Shown here: positions 1 to 8,286 of the stretch, in pieces
How positions within the stretch are numbered: position 1 is the first letter of the stretch
Layout of the letters: each line of letters begins with the position of its first letter
From: Eubacterium sp. CAG:252
GTDB taxonomy: Bacteria; Bacillota; Clostridia; Lachnospirales; Lachnospiraceae
NCBI GenBank assembly: GCA_000436535.1
Contig: FR886342.1
Coordinates: 1 to 51,624 of the forward strand
Direction: 5' to 3'
Length of the DNA stretch: 51,624 nucleotides
Made by a program: the position numbers and the translations under genes
Notes under the pieces: model-generated
The model's input: only the letters and a program-made list of their open reading frames with translations
Databases searched by the model: none
What the model was told of the DNA's origin: nothing

Positions 1-2
1 CA

Positions 3-800
3 TTATATTTCAAGCATAGAGGACGGCTCACTCCTATTAGCTACCTCAATGTATATATCCCCTGCCCTGTATTCATTCTCACTCATATCTATCTCAAGCC
101 TGACAGTTTCGTATGCAAGCTTGTCATAGTTATTTTCCTTGCTTAAATGTCCTAGATATATCCCTTTTATGTGATCATTCAGAAGATTATTGATAAGTCT
201 TGCTGAGGTTTCGTTGGACAGATGTCCCTTATCGCCTAATATACGCTGCTTAAGATAGTAAGGATAACTTCCAAGCTGGAGCATATTAATATCGTGGTTT
301 GCCTCAACAAGCATCATATCTGAACCTGTAAGATTATCCACTGTATAATCATCATAATAACCAAGGTCAGTAATGACTGAAGCCTTCTTATCGTTGCATA
401 TGACATTGTAGGCTACCGGCTCATTGGCATCATGCGACACCCTGAAACTATGTATTGTAAGGTCTTTAATCTTTGTATCGGAATCGGCAGTTATTGTATT
501 ATAATAGCTGCTGTCTATCTGTCCAAGGCTTGTTGTCGCTGCTATTCCACTTATTGTACCCGGAGTTGAATATATTGGTATGCCGTCTTTTCTTGACATA
601 ACTCCAAGTCCTTTTATATGGTCTATATGCTCATGGGTGACAAATACAGCATCAATATCTTTAAGCGACAGGTCTATGCTGTTAAGCCCCTCCTCTATCT
701 TTTTTCTGCTTATTCCGGCATCTATAAGTATATGTGTATTGTCAGAACCAACATATATACAGTTACCACTGCTACCGCTTGCAATCGGCATCATTCTCAT
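3..800 (-). CDS. MBL-fold metallohydrolase, YycJ/WalJ type
   Basis: A 265-aa metallo-beta-lactamase-fold protein. The signature metal-binding motif THEHIDHIKG is visible, with an N-terminal ASGSSGN strand-turn and the ILIDAG motif typical of the YycJ/WalJ group of small cytosolic hydrolases. Members have been linked to cell-wall homeostasis or DNA repair, and the substrate cannot be read from sequence. I chose the ATG at 800 because GAGG lies 9 nt upstream and the product then starts MRMMPIASGS, as in relatives. An in-frame ATG at 815 adds five residues but has a poor ribosome site. The FtsA-like gene lies about 55 nt upstream on the same strand, so the two are probably co-transcribed. The window ends right at this stop codon; no WalKR genes are in view. 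Confidence 0.88.
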   Translation of the reverse strand: MRMMPIASGSSGNCIYVGSDNTHILIDAGISRKKIEEGLNSIDLSLKDIDAVFVTHEHIDHIKGLGVMSRKDGIPIYSTPGTISGIAATTSLGQIDSSYYNTITADSDTKIKDLTIHSFRVSHDANEPVAYNVICNDKKASVITDLGYYDDYTVDNLTGSDMMLVEANHDINMLQLGSYPYYLKQRILGDKGHLSNETSARLINNLLNDHIKGIYLGHLSKENNYDKLAYETVRLEIDMSENEYRAGDIYIEVANRSEPSSMLEI

Positions 801-855
801 ATTTATATTCCTCATTTCTTAGCACATTTTCTGTGCTTAACGATTTAAACCTCTT

Positions 856-3081
856 TTATTCCCAATATATTTTTATAACATCACCATCATCGATAGGTGC
901 TGTATATTCACACTTTTCACCATTAAGAAGTATGACGATGTTACCCTTAGGGCTTGATAAATCAAAGTCATAGAACTGGAACAGGTCTACAAGCATATAA
1001 CTGCTTCTTCCTGAAAGTGTTACAGGTACACTGTTTACAATAATAGTAATATTTCTTATCTCATTGCCGGAAGCAGTATTGCCCTGTGCTTTAACACCTC
1101 CATCAGCAGTATTATCCTGTACCCCTTCACCTCTATTACCCTGTACAGACTCATCATCCTGTACACTGCTGCCGCTCACATTATCTTTACCTGCCACATC
1201 TGCAGCATTTTCATCTGCAGCGCCATCACCAGCTTTTGCAGGCTCACCTACTGTTTCACCTGCTTCACCTGAATATTCCTCATCATCTGAATTCTGTAAG
1301 TATGCACTCTCGTCAAACTCATCTTCTTTCTTTTCTGTAAAGTTTACAGTAAAGTTCTCATATACCTTTGTCATCTTGTCAGCCTGCATATTATTAACCA
1401 TAATATCATACTGTGTGTAATCAAGGTCAAGGAACTTAAAGAGCTGCTCAACTGTATAGAAGTTCTCTATCCTTACGGCATCTCCATCCCTTATATCATA
1501 GAATTCTGACTTTAATTCACCATTGACATATGCGAATCTTGGGCAGACAATATTCTTTTCATTTACACTAAATGTTATATCTGAACCAAACTCATCTATC
1601 TCGCCTAAAGTTATAGAAGCAGCCTCACCCATTGTAGATTCTTTAACAAAGATAATGTCATTCTGCTCAATCTCTGTATTAAGGCTTGCCAGTTCTTTAT
1701 TAAGTGTTATAACTGCACCTTCACCCGGAAGCCCTCTTACAAGACGAGTCTTTCCATTAAGCATATACTCTATCTGTTTTCCACGTCTAGGGAACAGCTT
1801 TTCATTAGGATAACCTATCTGCATTATCGCATCAAAAACAGTAAGCTTATTATTATCGTAAAGCTTTATTCTCTCGTTATTAACATTTACAAATATAAAC
1901 TTATTCTTTTGTGTATAATAATTCGTACATATACCGACAGGAGTAACATATAAAGAATCCTTCTTAAAGCCTTCTACATTAAAGTCTACGGTTGTAAGAA
2001 CCTCCTTACCACGTATCGCAACACGCTCCGGTGCTATTGAAAGGTCATCTGCAAGATGCTTTACATAGCTTGGCATCTTACCGCCACCACCTACAACAAA
2101 CACAGCATTGACAGACTTGCCGCCATTAAGCTCTATAATCCTGTCTGCTGTTGACTTAGCCATATTAGCTATGGAATCATCTGCTATTGCCTGTATTTCA
2201 CTTGCAGCTACGGTCTGTTCAAGTCCCATTATATCGTTAAATGTAACTGTTTCATTGTCAGGATTGCTTGCAGCTATCTTTATAGTTTCAGCAGTATTAA
2301 AGTCAACAAGATAATTCTTTGCTATCTTTTCTGTTATCTCATCGCCTGCAAGCGGTATCATACCATATGCAACTATGCTTCCATCCTTAGTTATACATAT
2401 ATCGGATGTACCGGCTCCGACATCCACAAGACATATATTAAGAAGCCTGTACTGCTCAGGTATGGCAATATTCATAGAAGCTATAGGCTCCAATGTAAGC
2501 GATGCAACATTAAGCCCTGCATACTCAACAGCCTCATACAGTCCGTCTACAACCTCTTCAGGCAGAAATGTAGCTATAAGTTCTACATATATTTTTCTTG
2601 CCTTGTGTCCCTCAAGATTACCTATATCATAATCATTGAGCTGGTATCTTATAGGCGTATTGCCGACACAGTAAAACTTCTCCTTGCTTGTACCGTCATT
2701 AATCTGATTATGTGCATGCTCCACAGCGAGTAAGTTAAGTGAGTATATATCCTCCTGTGTAACCCTTGTTTCCTCTTCAAACTCATACTCTGCAGTTGAA
2801 TTCACCGTTCTTAACACACGTCCGGCAGCAGCTATGCACACGTCCTTAAGCTCTGTATCAAGCTGGCTTTCAAGCGACAGCTTAACCTGCCTTATAGTAT
2901 CTCCAACCTTATATATATCGTGAATTTGTCCATCAAGCATTGAACGGGTAGTGTGAAGCTTTTCCGCCATAGCTGCTATCTTAAACCTGCCATATTCAAG
3001 ATATCCAACCACACCGACTATGCTTCGCGTACCTATATCAAGTCCAAATACATAATTATTAGTATTCTTATCTTTTCCCAT
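856..3081 (-). CDS. Large FtsA-like actin-fold ATPase with C-terminal ubiquitin-like modules
   Basis: A 741-aa protein whose first ~385 residues are an FtsA/PilM-type actin-fold ATPase. Phosphate-1 is at FGLDIGTRS (12-20), phosphate-2 at VDVGAGTSD (219-227) and the adenosine motif at VVGGGGKMP (329-337). Normal FtsA is ~420 aa; the rest is unusual. Two beta-grasp-looking segments (about 394-480 and 500-580) are followed by an acidic Gly/Asp/Gln-rich linker (about 582-675) and a compact C-terminal module (677-741) ending DGDVIKIYWE. Clostridial genomes often carry such a protein annotated as cell division FtsA. It lacks an obvious C-terminal amphipathic membrane helix, so the role in division is inference. 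The start has AGAGGA upstream; coaE is ~300 bp upstream across a repeat element. Confidence 0.8.
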   Translation of the reverse strand: MGKDKNTNNYVFGLDIGTRSIVGVVGYLEYGRFKIAAMAEKLHTTRSMLDGQIHDIYKVGDTIRQVKLSLESQLDTELKDVCIAAAGRVLRTVNSTAEYEFEEETRVTQEDIYSLNLLAVEHAHNQINDGTSKEKFYCVGNTPIRYQLNDYDIGNLEGHKARKIYVELIATFLPEEVVDGLYEAVEYAGLNVASLTLEPIASMNIAIPEQYRLLNICLVDVGAGTSDICITKDGSIVAYGMIPLAGDEITEKIAKNYLVDFNTAETIKIAASNPDNETVTFNDIMGLEQTVAASEIQAIADDSIANMAKSTADRIIELNGGKSVNAVFVVGGGGKMPSYVKHLADDLSIAPERVAIRGKEVLTTVDFNVEGFKKDSLYVTPVGICTNYYTQKNKFIFVNVNNERIKLYDNNKLTVFDAIMQIGYPNEKLFPRRGKQIEYMLNGKTRLVRGLPGEGAVITLNKELASLNTEIEQNDIIFVKESTMGEAASITLGEIDEFGSDITFSVNEKNIVCPRFAYVNGELKSEFYDIRDGDAVRIENFYTVEQLFKFLDLDYTQYDIMVNNMQADKMTKVYENFTVNFTEKKEDEFDESAYLQNSDDEEYSGEAGETVGEPAKAGDGAADENAADVAGKDNVSGSSVQDDESVQGNRGEGVQDNTADGGVKAQGNTASGNEIRNITIIVNSVPVTLSGRSSYMLVDLFQFYDFDLSSPKGNIVILLNGEKCEYTAPIDDGDVIKIYWE

Positions 3082-3105
3082 ATCAGTTCCTCTTAAAATA
3101 TTATT

Positions 3106-3320
3106 ATGATGTAAGTGTCAAAAGTATAAAAAGTCGTTTCTGCTTGCAGAAAAAGACTTTTTTACTTGGGACACGCTAAACACCGAAAACGGAATAAAAT
3201 GTCGTGAATACGGCATTTTATGAAAGTTTGAGGTGTTTAAGGATTGCGTGAATTGCATAGCAATGTAGCAATCCTGATACATCAGTGAGTGGCAAAATTT
3301 ACTTTTGACACTCACATCAT
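3106..3320. repeat. MITE-like structured element with 21-bp terminal inverted repeats
   Basis: This fills most of the 306-bp gap between coaE and the FtsA-like gene. The ends 3106-3126 and 3300-3320 are inverted copies matching at 20 of 21 bases (ATGATGTRAGTGTCAAAAGTA). Inside are a hairpin at 3128-3163 (AAAAAGTC / GACTTTTT), a nested set of arms (CACGC/GCGTG, AACACC/GGTGTT, ATAAAATG/CATTTTAT), and a third hairpin GGATTGC/GCAATCC near 3241-3274. No transposase is encoded. A 65-codon open frame inside it is not a believable gene. The left end stops just upstream of the ribosome site of the FtsA-like gene. A shorter relative is at 46543-46610. Non-autonomous transposable element is the best guess; a structured regulatory RNA is the alternative. 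Confidence 0.75.
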
Positions 3321-3387
3321 TATTATAATTAACAAATATACCACATTAACAATACCATAACAATATACCGGATAATTACTTTCAGAT

Positions 3388-3981
3388 TTATTTGCCAGCC
3401 AGTATCTTATTTATCTGTGCAAATGTACCGGCAAGCTCCCCACTGTTATCTATGCAGTAGTCACAGCTTCCTACAAGCTCTTCCTTTGTTTTCTGACTCT
3501 TTAGTATATTGTCTATCTTTTCATCAGAGTATCCCCTGCTGTCCTTTAAGCGTTTCCTTCTTACATCCTCGCCTGCATCTATATACCACACTTCATCACA
3601 GAATACCTCATAATGGTCATCCAGCAGCAGTGCTGACTCCACAAATGTATAATCCAGCCTATTCTCTATGCGGTTATTAGTAACCTTTGTTATGACCTCC
3701 TGCTTGACAAGAGGATGTACTATACTGTCAAGTGCAGCTCTCTTATTAGGACTTGCAAATATAATCTCTGCAAGCTTCTTTTTATCAATCTCTCTATTCA
3801 CATCAAGTACATCATCACCAAAAAGCATAGTTATCATCTGATATGCCTTGCTGCCCTTATAATACAGGCTCTTTGCCACATCATCTGTCATAATGATTTC
3901 ACATTTATAATTATCAGAAAGATACTTAAGCACCTCTGACTTTCCTGCGCCTATGCCTCCTGTTATTCCTATAACTTTCAT
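3388..3981 (-). CDS. coaE: Dephospho-CoA kinase
   Basis: A 197-aa P-loop kinase that phosphorylates the 3'-hydroxyl of dephospho-CoA with ATP, the last step of coenzyme A synthesis. The N-terminus MKVIGITGGIGAGKSEV carries the Walker A motif (GGIGAGKS), followed by the family TDDVAKSLY segment and a lid region with VRRKRLKDSRG. Length is normal for the family. It lies 46 nt downstream of polA on the same strand, an arrangement common in Firmicutes, so they probably share a transcript. AGGA sits a few bases before the ATG. The downstream side is the 215-bp repeat element, which may end or modify the transcript. Confidence 0.95.
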   Translation of the reverse strand: MKVIGITGGIGAGKSEVLKYLSDNYKCEIIMTDDVAKSLYYKGSKAYQMITMLFGDDVLDVNREIDKKKLAEIIFASPNKRAALDSIVHPLVKQEVITKVTNNRIENRLDYTFVESALLLDDHYEVFCDEVWYIDAGEDVRRKRLKDSRGYSDEKIDNILKSQKTKEELVGSCDYCIDNSGELAGTFAQINKILAGK

Positions 3982-4027
3982 TATATGTTCCTGTTATCCT
4001 TTCGTTTAACAATTAACTGACTCATTA

Positions 4028-6685
4028 TTAATGGGCTTCTAACCAGTTATCACCCTGCTTAATATCTATCTCAAGCGGTACTTTAAGGCTTGCCGCCTCT
4101 TTCATACCCTTTGTGAGTATATCCTTTACTATATCTATCTCATCAACAGCAGTTTCAACTAAAAGTTCATCATGAATTTGTAATATAAGTCTTGACTTAA
4201 GTCCCTTCTCTTTAAGTGCCCTGCTTACCCTTATCATTGCAAGCTTTATTATATCAGCGGCTGTTCCCTGTATTGGTGCATTCATCGCCACTCTCTCACC
4301 AAATGAACGCTGCATAAAGTTGCTTGATGAAAGCTCAGGAATTTCTCTTCTTCTGTTAAACATAGTAAGTGAATATCCCTTTTCCTTTGCAGATGCAACA
4401 AGTCCGTCTATAAAAGACTTTATATCAGGATATGAAGCAAAGTACTTCTCAATATAAGCCTTGGCCTCCTTAGGTGTTATACTTAAGTCCTGACTTAATC
4501 CAAATGAACTCATTCCGTATATTATACCAAAGTTTACTGCCTTTGCGTTGCTTCTCTGAAGCGGTGTTACCTCATCTATCGGTGTGTTAAATACCTCTGC
4601 TGCTGTAGCCCTGTGGATATCAGCAGATGAATTATAAGCCTCTATAAGCTTCTCATCACCTGACATATGTGCAAGTATTCTTAACTCTATCTGTGAATAA
4701 TCGGCATCTATGAATACGCAGCCATCCTTTGGTATAAATACCTTTCTTATCGCCTTTCCCAGCTCCATTCGTATAGGTATATTTTGAAGGTTAGGGTCTG
4801 TACTGCTTATTCTTCCGGTAGCTGTTATTGTCTGGTTAAATGTTCCGTGTATTCTTCCATCCCCGCTGATATATGGAACAAGTCCGACAGCATAAGTAGA
4901 ATTAAGCTTTGTAAGCTGGCGGTATTCAAGTATCTTTTTCACTATAGGATAGTCAGGTGCAAGCTTGTCAAGTATATCTGCTGCTGTTGAATATCCGTTT
5001 TTTGTCTTCTTTCCATTAGGCATGCCTAACTTTTCAAATAATATAACACCGAGCTGCTTAGGCGAATTAATGTTAAATTCTTCGCTGGCTTCTTCATATA
5101 TTTCTTTCTCAAGCACATTTATCTTTTCAACAAGCACCTTGGAATAGTCGGAAAGTGCCTCTTTATCAACCCTTATTCCGAACTTCTGCATATCATAAAG
5201 CACGAATATAAGCGGCATTTCTATTGTTTCATACAGCTCATACATTTCTTCTTTCTTAAGAATATCTGTTATAATATCACTGCATTTGTAATTAACATAG
5301 GATGTAAGGCACGCAAGCTTTAAAAGACTGTCATCATCCTTATCGTAAGCTTCCTTTATACTCTGCTTTCCTAAAAGCTCCTGTCGTGACATAACAAGCA
5401 TCGACATATATTCCTTTGAAAGAGCCTCATAATCATACCTGTCATTATTAGGATGTATGAGGTATGCTGCGACTGCTATATCCATAAATGAGTGTTCATC
5501 CACACCTGTTTTATCAAATATAGGAAGATAATCCTTAAGGTTATCTATAACAATACTTCTGTTCTTAGAAGTATTGATAAGTTCTGTCATCTTCTCTATA
5601 AGATAATCGGCAAGCACGAAACCGTACACAGGTATATAATATATATCTTCATCGTCAAATGTAAGTGATACCGCATAAATCTCTTTCTCTGCCATAATGC
5701 TTATGCCGACTTTCTTATTATCAGCGACACATTTTCTGGCACTCTCAAATACATTCTCAACCTCTGAAAGCTCTGTAACACTCTTAAAATGCTCATAACA
5801 CTCTGGCTCAGACTGCATATTGCCATCACATCTTTTAAGCATATTTTTAAAGTCATATCTCTTAAAAAGCTTATATGACTCCTCATTAAACATATTATCT
5901 ATGAGAGCCTCATTTACATTATAATCAACATCAACATCTATCTTTATTTCAGATAAAAATCTGCTAAGCTTTATCTGCTCAACATTTTCCGATATTGATT
6001 TCTTTGCCTTAGGCGGCTTAAGCTCGTCCATATGCTCAAATATATTATTAATATCATGATACTGCACAATAAGCGCAGAGGCTGTCTTAGGACCGATACC
6101 CGGCGCACCCGGTATATTATCAGAAGTATCGCCCATAAGCGCCTTCATCTCTATGAATTCCTGTGGTGTAACCCCGTAAAGTGTCTTAACATCCTCAGGA
6201 TAATAATCCTCAACCTCTGTTGAACCTTTTTTCGTCTTTGGAATTCTTATCTTTATCTTATCGTCAGCTAACTGTAAAAGGTCACGGTCACCTGACACGA
6301 TAGATACATCTATGCCTTCCTTCTGTGAATTCTTTGCGATAGTTCCAAGAAGGTCATCTGCCTCAAAGCCCTCTTTTTCCACTATCCTGATATTCATCGC
6401 CTTAAGCAGCTCCTTCATAAGTGGAACCTGCTGTTTTAACTCAGGAAGCATAGGCTTTCTTGTGCCTTTATACTCTGCATAAGTTTTATGCCTGAAAGTA
6501 GGCGCGCTGAGGTCAAATGCAACCGTAACATAATCCGGCTTTTCTTCATCTATAAACCTGAACATAATATTAAGGAAACCATACATCGCATTGGTGTGTA
6601 TCCCTTCGCTGTTTGTAAGGTCAGGTATTCCATAAAATGCCCTGTTTAATATACTGTGTCCATCTATAAGCAAAAGCTTACTCAT
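4028..6685 (-). CDS. polA: DNA polymerase I
   Basis: An 885-aa family A polymerase for Okazaki-fragment maturation and gap-filling repair. Domains in order: N-terminal 5'-3' exonuclease (LLIDGHSILNRAFYG; the acidic cluster EGFEADDLLGT; SGDRDLLQL; GDTSDNIPG; helix-hairpin-helix GIGPKTA), a middle exonuclease-like domain, and the C-terminal polymerase with motif A (DADYSQIELR), motif B (RSNAKAVNFGIIYG) and motif C (QIHDELLVE). The middle domain lacks the acidic DxE residues of a proofreading site, so 3'-5' exonuclease activity is probably absent. The ATG at 6685 (product MSKLLLIDGH) is preferred over an in-frame TTG four codons upstream, which sits only 1 nt from GGAGG. It starts 28 nt after the zinc-finger protein gene. 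Confidence 0.96.
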   Translation of the reverse strand: MSKLLLIDGHSILNRAFYGIPDLTNSEGIHTNAMYGFLNIMFRFIDEEKPDYVTVAFDLSAPTFRHKTYAEYKGTRKPMLPELKQQVPLMKELLKAMNIRIVEKEGFEADDLLGTIAKNSQKEGIDVSIVSGDRDLLQLADDKIKIRIPKTKKGSTEVEDYYPEDVKTLYGVTPQEFIEMKALMGDTSDNIPGAPGIGPKTASALIVQYHDINNIFEHMDELKPPKAKKSISENVEQIKLSRFLSEIKIDVDVDYNVNEALIDNMFNEESYKLFKRYDFKNMLKRCDGNMQSEPECYEHFKSVTELSEVENVFESARKCVADNKKVGISIMAEKEIYAVSLTFDDEDIYYIPVYGFVLADYLIEKMTELINTSKNRSIVIDNLKDYLPIFDKTGVDEHSFMDIAVAAYLIHPNNDRYDYEALSKEYMSMLVMSRQELLGKQSIKEAYDKDDDSLLKLACLTSYVNYKCSDIITDILKKEEMYELYETIEMPLIFVLYDMQKFGIRVDKEALSDYSKVLVEKINVLEKEIYEEASEEFNINSPKQLGVILFEKLGMPNGKKTKNGYSTAADILDKLAPDYPIVKKILEYRQLTKLNSTYAVGLVPYISGDGRIHGTFNQTITATGRISSTDPNLQNIPIRMELGKAIRKVFIPKDGCVFIDADYSQIELRILAHMSGDEKLIEAYNSSADIHRATAAEVFNTPIDEVTPLQRSNAKAVNFGIIYGMSSFGLSQDLSITPKEAKAYIEKYFASYPDIKSFIDGLVASAKEKGYSLTMFNRRREIPELSSSNFMQRSFGERVAMNAPIQGTAADIIKLAMIRVSRALKEKGLKSRLILQIHDELLVETAVDEIDIVKDILTKGMKEAASLKVPLEIDIKQGDNWLEAH

Positions 6686-6712
6686 AATTCTCTTCAATCC
6701 TCCATTTACACT

Positions 6713-7081
6713 TTAATAAAATCTGATAATGATGCATACCAAAATCATAAGCAGCATTATAGCATCTATAACTGCATACATTATTCTCATATTATGATTC
6801 CACTGCCGCACCTGTCTGCACTGCTCTACACTGTTTCTTAGCTTAAGGTCAACAAGTGTTTTAAAGTCATATGAATCAATACAGCTCTTAATATCGTCCG
6901 GCAGCTTTTTGACATCATAATTCTCATCAAGGCCGTATGTCACTATATAATATATCTCAAGCTCCTCCTTGCAGTCATCGCACCCCATAATATGCTTTAT
7001 GAAACGCTCCTCCTGCTTTAACGAAAGTTTTCCCTCATCATAATCCTTTATCATATTCTGATAATTCTTACATACATTCAT
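6713..7081 (-). CDS. Small zf-HC2-type zinc-finger membrane protein (anti-sigma-like)
   Basis: A 122-aa protein with an N-terminal zinc-binding pattern of the anti-sigma zf-HC2 kind: His30, Cys34 and Cys37 (HIMGCDDC), plus an upstream Cys4. One hydrophobic segment ends the protein (about 100-120), so the zinc domain would face the cytoplasm. This layout is that of ZAS-type anti-sigma factors, but no sigma factor gene is adjacent: polA is downstream and a cytidylate-kinase-like gene upstream. Its partner is therefore unknown. AAGGA lies before the ATG. I am sure it is a real gene from its position in the co-directional series and the intact motif, but not of its target. Confidence 0.7.
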   Translation of the reverse strand: MNVCKNYQNMIKDYDEGKLSLKQEERFIKHIMGCDDCKEELEIYYIVTYGLDENYDVKKLPDDIKSCIDSYDFKTLVDLKLRNSVEQCRQVRQWNHNMRIMYAVIDAIMLLMILVCIIIRFY

Positions 7082-7174
7082 ACTATTCCTTATTCCTGTC
7101 CTCTCTGGCTCTTACCTCAGGACATATATAGGTTTTGCTAAAGCTTATGCCTATTATAGCAGAAAATAGCAGAA

Positions 7175-7209
7175 AGTGCATAGACTTTCCATATAAAAGT
7201 CTATGCACT
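7175..7209 (-). terminator. Hairpin after the cytidylate-kinase-like gene
   Basis: A 14-bp perfect inverted repeat (arms 7175-7188 and 7196-7209, loop of 7) lies about 40 nt past the stop of the minus-strand gene at 7249. Only a weak T-rich stretch follows on the minus strand, so it is a likely but not textbook intrinsic terminator. Confidence 0.6.
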
Positions 7210-7248
7210 CTTAACTGCAAATGTAATAAACCTCGTTATTACTTATTA

Positions 7249-8274
7249 TTAATGTTTTTCACGGTCGATTACACGCAGTATCAGATTAACAGCTTCATCT
7301 ATACCGTAACTTGCACTGTTAATACATAAGTCGTAGTTATATGCCTGTCCCCATGTATTATTAGTGTAAAATCTGTAGTATTTCTCTCTCTTTTTATCAA
7401 ACTTTGCAAGTCTCTTTAAAGCCTTTGAATATGGAATTTTCTCAAGCTCCATAATACGTCTTGCCCTCTGTTCAATCGGCGCTGTGATAAATACACTTAT
7501 ATGTGGTATATTGTTATTCTTAAGAATAACATCAGCACAACGTCCGATAACTATAAAGTCTTCCTTTTCTGCAAGCTCACGAAGTATTTCAGACTCATTG
7601 AAAAATGCTGCATCCCCTGCCGGAAGTCCATGGTTACGGCTAAATCTTCTTGCCTTTTCAGGCTTTACCATATCGTGGCTTAAGTCTATCTTAGTACTCT
7701 TAAATCTTGCATCCTTTTCAGCATCTTTTCTTAACACAATATCTTTAAATATCTCAGCATCATAATAATTAAGATGAAGCTTATCAGCAAGTGCGAAACC
7801 TATATCTGTACCAGCACTTCCCTCTGTACGGCTTATGCATATTATCATACGCTTGTCGTCATTATGTCTGTGAAGGTTAGATACGTTTAACTCACTTATA
7901 GCTGTATCCATAATATCTACTGAATTAAATATATGTGGTATCTCAGCAATTTCATTAAGAATATCGTTGTACTCAGTCATAAACTTTGACTTTTCCTGCT
8001 TATCCTGTATTGTTCTTGCCATATTACCTACAAGCGCAACCTCACTTCTTAACTTATAGCCGTGAGGATTACTGTATATAAGCATACTCAGCTTATCAAT
8101 ACATTTGTCCTTATCACCTATAAACACACGTCCAAGGTCTGAACCTACACTCTTATATACTCTCTCATCAAGGTCATATATCTTGTTAGCAAGGTTTAAG
8201 GCAGTTTTCTTTAACTCTTCTGCACTTACAGAAGAATTATTATTATTTGTATTATTAGAAATATTATTACTCAT
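7249..8274 (-). CDS. Cytidylate kinase-like family protein
   Basis: A 341-aa protein. The C-terminal ~200 residues match the cytidylate-kinase-2 P-loop family: a glycine-rich loop (ISRTEGSAGTDIG), an IGRCADVIL segment, and an R-rich lid (RARRIMELEK). The N-terminal ~140 residues are of unknown function and open with an Asn/Ser-rich stretch. The glycine loop lacks the usual P-loop lysine, as is common in this family, so the nucleotide substrate is uncertain and it should not be equated with Cmk. I chose the ATG at 8274 because AGGAGG lies 8 nt upstream; an in-frame GTG at 8283 is too close to that site. It follows the NhaD-like gene by 12 nt, so co-transcription is likely. Confidence 0.8.
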   Translation of the reverse strand: MSNNISNNTNNNNSSVSAEELKKTALNLANKIYDLDERVYKSVGSDLGRVFIGDKDKCIDKLSMLIYSNPHGYKLRSEVALVGNMARTIQDKQEKSKFMTEYNDILNEIAEIPHIFNSVDIMDTAISELNVSNLHRHNDDKRMIICISRTEGSAGTDIGFALADKLHLNYYDAEIFKDIVLRKDAEKDARFKSTKIDLSHDMVKPEKARRFSRNHGLPAGDAAFFNESEILRELAEKEDFIVIGRCADVILKNNNIPHISVFITAPIEQRARRIMELEKIPYSKALKRLAKFDKKREKYYRFYTNNTWGQAYNYDLCINSASYGIDEAVNLILRVIDREKH

Positions 8275-8286
8275 AACGCCCACCTC

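Noticed and set aside
1..3. Start codon of a further gene overlapping the MBL-fold gene stop (TAATG)
   Set aside because: An ATG exists on the minus strand at 3-1, but no Shine-Dalgarno precedes it and no following sequence is available.
3118..3315. 65-codon open frame inside the repeat element
   Set aside because: It lies almost wholly between the terminal inverted repeats, has no ribosome site, and has no recognisable protein features.
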